Part shown: positions 12,879 to 14,373 of the stretch, piece after piece
Numbering within the stretch: the first letter of the stretch is position 1
Layout of the letters: each line of letters starts with the position of its first letter
DNA from: an uncultured Actinomycetes bacterium
GTDB lineage: Bacteria > Actinomycetota > Acidimicrobiia > Acidimicrobiales > Microtrichaceae
Reading direction: 5' to 3'
DNA: 14,373 nucleotides
Assembly (NCBI GenBank): GCA_903941145.1
Contig: CAJANQ010000046.1
Location: 1 to 14,373 of the forward strand
Position numbers and translations under genes: made by a program
Notes under the pieces: generated by a model
Told to the model about the DNA's origin: nothing
Seen by the model: the letters and a program-made list of their open reading frames with translations, nothing else
The model's database searches: none

Positions 12879-14373
12879 GTGCGCCTCCTCCTCCGCCTCC
12901 ACGACGACCGAGGCCGGGCCACCGTCCCCCACCCGTCCTCCTCCCCCTCCCCGCCGCCCGCTACCACCCGCGACGTCGAGGTCCGGGCCGCCGACGACCT
13001 GACGGTCGGCGAGCTGGCAGCGGCCCTCGCCGATCACCTGGGGGCGCCCCCGCCCGGTCCCTCTGACCCCCCGCCAACGCTCCAGACCGAGCGGGGCACG
13101 CTCCCGCCCACCGCGACCGTCGCCGAGGCCGGGCCGCCGTCGGGGGCCGACGTCCGGGTGGTCCCGGCCGGCACCGCCCCGCTCGTCGAGGGGCCCCCGC
13201 CCACCGGCACCGTCCTGGTGGACGGCGACGGGGGCCGCATCCCGCTCGCGTTCGGCCCCAACGCCGTCGACGACGCCGAGGTCGTGGTCGACGACCGCCT
13301 CGTCGTGCGGCGCAGCCGACCGGGTCTGGTGGCAGTGAACGGGTCACCCGTGCTCGACGCTGTCGCCCTCGCCCACGGCGACCTGCTCCGCACGTCAGGG
13401 GGGCTGCGCACCGTCGTCATGGAGTCGTCGCTCCCCGACCGGCCGCACCACGGCGCCCACCGCCCCCACCGCGGCGCAGCGCCCTGGACCAGCGCCGGCG
13501 AGCTGCCCGACCGGGCGCCAGTCGTACTGCCCGACCCGCCGCCAGCCGTGCGTCGGCCTCGGCTGCCGCTGCTCAGCGCGTCGGTGCCCCTCCTCATGGG
13601 CCTTGGCCTCTGGCTCGTCACCCGCTCGGTGGCGTCGGTGGTGTTCGTCCTGTTCAGCGGCGTGTTCGTGCTGGCCTCGTCGCTCGAGGCCCGCCGTGAC
13701 GCCCGGAACGAACAGCGCCTGCGCGACCGGGAGTTCACCGACGCGCTCGTCGACGCCCGCGAGGAGCTCGGGCGCAGGGCCGAGCAGCTGCAGGCCCTCG
13801 CCCACCACCGTCACCCGCCGCTCCGCGAGCGGCTCGCAGGGCCGCAGCTGTGGGGACGGCCCGACCTGTCGGTCCGGCTGGGGTGCGGGCCCGTGCCGGT
13901 CGACGGCCTGCTCACGCCGCCGTCGACCGGGCTGCGCGCCCCCCGGGCCGCAGAGGTCCTCGCCCTCGCCGACGAGTTCGCGTCCCTCACGCTCCCGGTC
14001 ACCGTGGACCTGGCGACGGCCGGCGGGCTCGTACTCATGGGCGACCCCTCGGCCTGCGAGTCGGTCGCCCGCACCCTCACCGTCCAGCTGGCGTGCGCAC
14101 AGGGCCCCGACCGGCTCACGCTCACGGTCCACCCGCCGGCGCCGTGGACGCAGTGGCTCCCCCACCTGTCGGCGCCCGCCGCCGGCGGCACCACCGTCCA
14201 CGTCAAGGGGCCCGGATCGGTCGACGACGGTTCCCGACCGGTGCTCTGGTGGGCGGGGACCGCCGCACCGGAGCAGGTCGAGGCCGTCCTGCTCCTCGAC
14301 GCCGACGGGACCGGAGTCCTGCGGCGGCCCGGCCGGCCCGACCAGCCAGTGGGTATGGAGCTGCTGGGGGAAC
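12879..14373 (+). CDS. FtsK/SpoIIIE-type (EccC/EssC-like) secretion ATPase, N-terminal part
   Basis: The frame from GTG 12879 is open for 498 codons to the window edge. No earlier in-frame start exists after the WXG100 stop, and no Shine-Dalgarno is seen. Residues 1 to about 55 look like a ubiquitin-like fold (RLLLRLHDD, then DVEVRAADDLTVGELAAAL). Residues about 108-187 resemble a degenerate FHA domain (strands, then RPGLVAVNGSPV). Two membrane segments at about 231-247 and 251-268 are followed by a charged coiled-coil stretch (about 269-320). Then comes LWGRPDLSVRLGCGPVPV (324-341), the pattern after the membrane helices in EccC/EssC proteins. The P-loop ATPase domains would lie beyond the edge, so ATPase motifs are not seen. 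The role inferred is the motor of a type VII-like system exporting the adjacent WXG100 protein. Composition is very rich in P and A. Confidence 0.8.
   Translation, partial: MRLLLRLHDDRGRATVPHPSSSPSPPPATTRDVEVRAADDLTVGELAAALADHLGAPPPGPSDPPPTLQTERGTLPPTATVAEAGPPSGADVRVVPAGTAPLVEGPPPTGTVLVDGDGGRIPLAFGPNAVDDAEVVVDDRLVVRRSRPGLVAVNGSPVLDAVALAHGDLLRTSGGLRTVVMESSLPDRPHHGAHRPHRGAAPWTSAGELPDRAPVVLPDPPPAVRRPRLPLLSASVPLLMGLGLWLVTRSVASVVFVLFSGVFVLASSLEARRDARNEQRLRDREFTDALVDAREELGRRAEQLQALAHHRHPPLRERLAGPQLWGRPDLSVRLGCGPVPVDGLLTPPSTGLRAPRAAEVLALADEFASLTLPVTVDLATAGGLVLMGDPSACESVARTLTVQLACAQGPDRLTLTVHPPAPWTQWLPHLSAPAAGGTTVHVKGPGSVDDGSRPVLWWAGTAAPEQVEAVLLLDADGTGVLRRPGRPDQPVGMELLGE

Noticed and set aside
12880..12960. 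Pyrimidine-rich plus-strand tract (CTCC/TCC runs) at the start of the EccC-like gene
   Set aside because: It could suggest unusual DNA structure, but it is explained by Leu/Arg/Pro/Ser codons in a GC-rich coding region.
13395..14206. Minus-strand open frames opposite the EccC-like gene
   Set aside because: They have shadow composition (R, G, A, D), no motifs, and overlap a frame with clear membrane helices and EccC-type patterns.

Overview
The window is high-GC DNA (roughly 70% by eye), with frequent GTG starts, genes overlapping by 4 to 8 bp, and several family types typical of Actinomycetota: a class E-like sortase, a septum-formation-type lipoprotein, DUF5317, and a WXG100 protein followed by an FtsK/EccC-like ATPase. 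DUF5317 together with a System I cytochrome c maturation operon suggests class Acidimicrobiia. That placement is inference; no rRNA or marker phylogeny is available here.

Region 1 (1-6334, minus strand) is a complete System I (Ccm) cytochrome c maturation operon in the textbook order ccmA-B-C-D-E-F-G-H-I. It reads right to left, and the last gene (ccmI-like) is cut by the left edge. All eight junctions overlap by 4 to 8 bp. CcmAB and CcmCD supply and load heme, CcmE is the heme chaperone, CcmF with CcmH/CcmI is the ligation machinery, and CcmG with CcmH keeps the apocytochrome CxxCH thiols reduced.

Region 2 (6335-8169, plus strand) starts in a 207-bp divergent intergenic region. It holds a membrane-anchored sortase and a septum-formation-type lipoprotein, coupled by a 4-bp overlap. 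It ends at a hairpin between convergent genes.

Region 3 (8185-11689, minus strand) is a probable four-gene acyl-CoA operon, in transcription order: a crotonase-fold enzyme with one of the two canonical catalytic glutamates, an acyl-CoA carboxylase carboxyltransferase, a stand-alone 75-aa biotin carrier protein, and a crotonase-fold protein lacking both catalytic glutamates that resembles mycobacterial EchA6. The biotin carboxylase subunit is not in the window.

Region 4 (11715-14373, plus strand) opens at a very compact divergent promoter. It has a DUF5317 membrane protein, a WXG100 protein with a strong Shine-Dalgarno, and the first 498 codons of an FtsK/EccC-like membrane ATPase that runs off the right edge. 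This looks like the start of a type VII secretion-like locus.

No tRNA, rRNA, CRISPR array, insertion sequence or phage gene was seen. No stretch over 300 bp lacks a gene.
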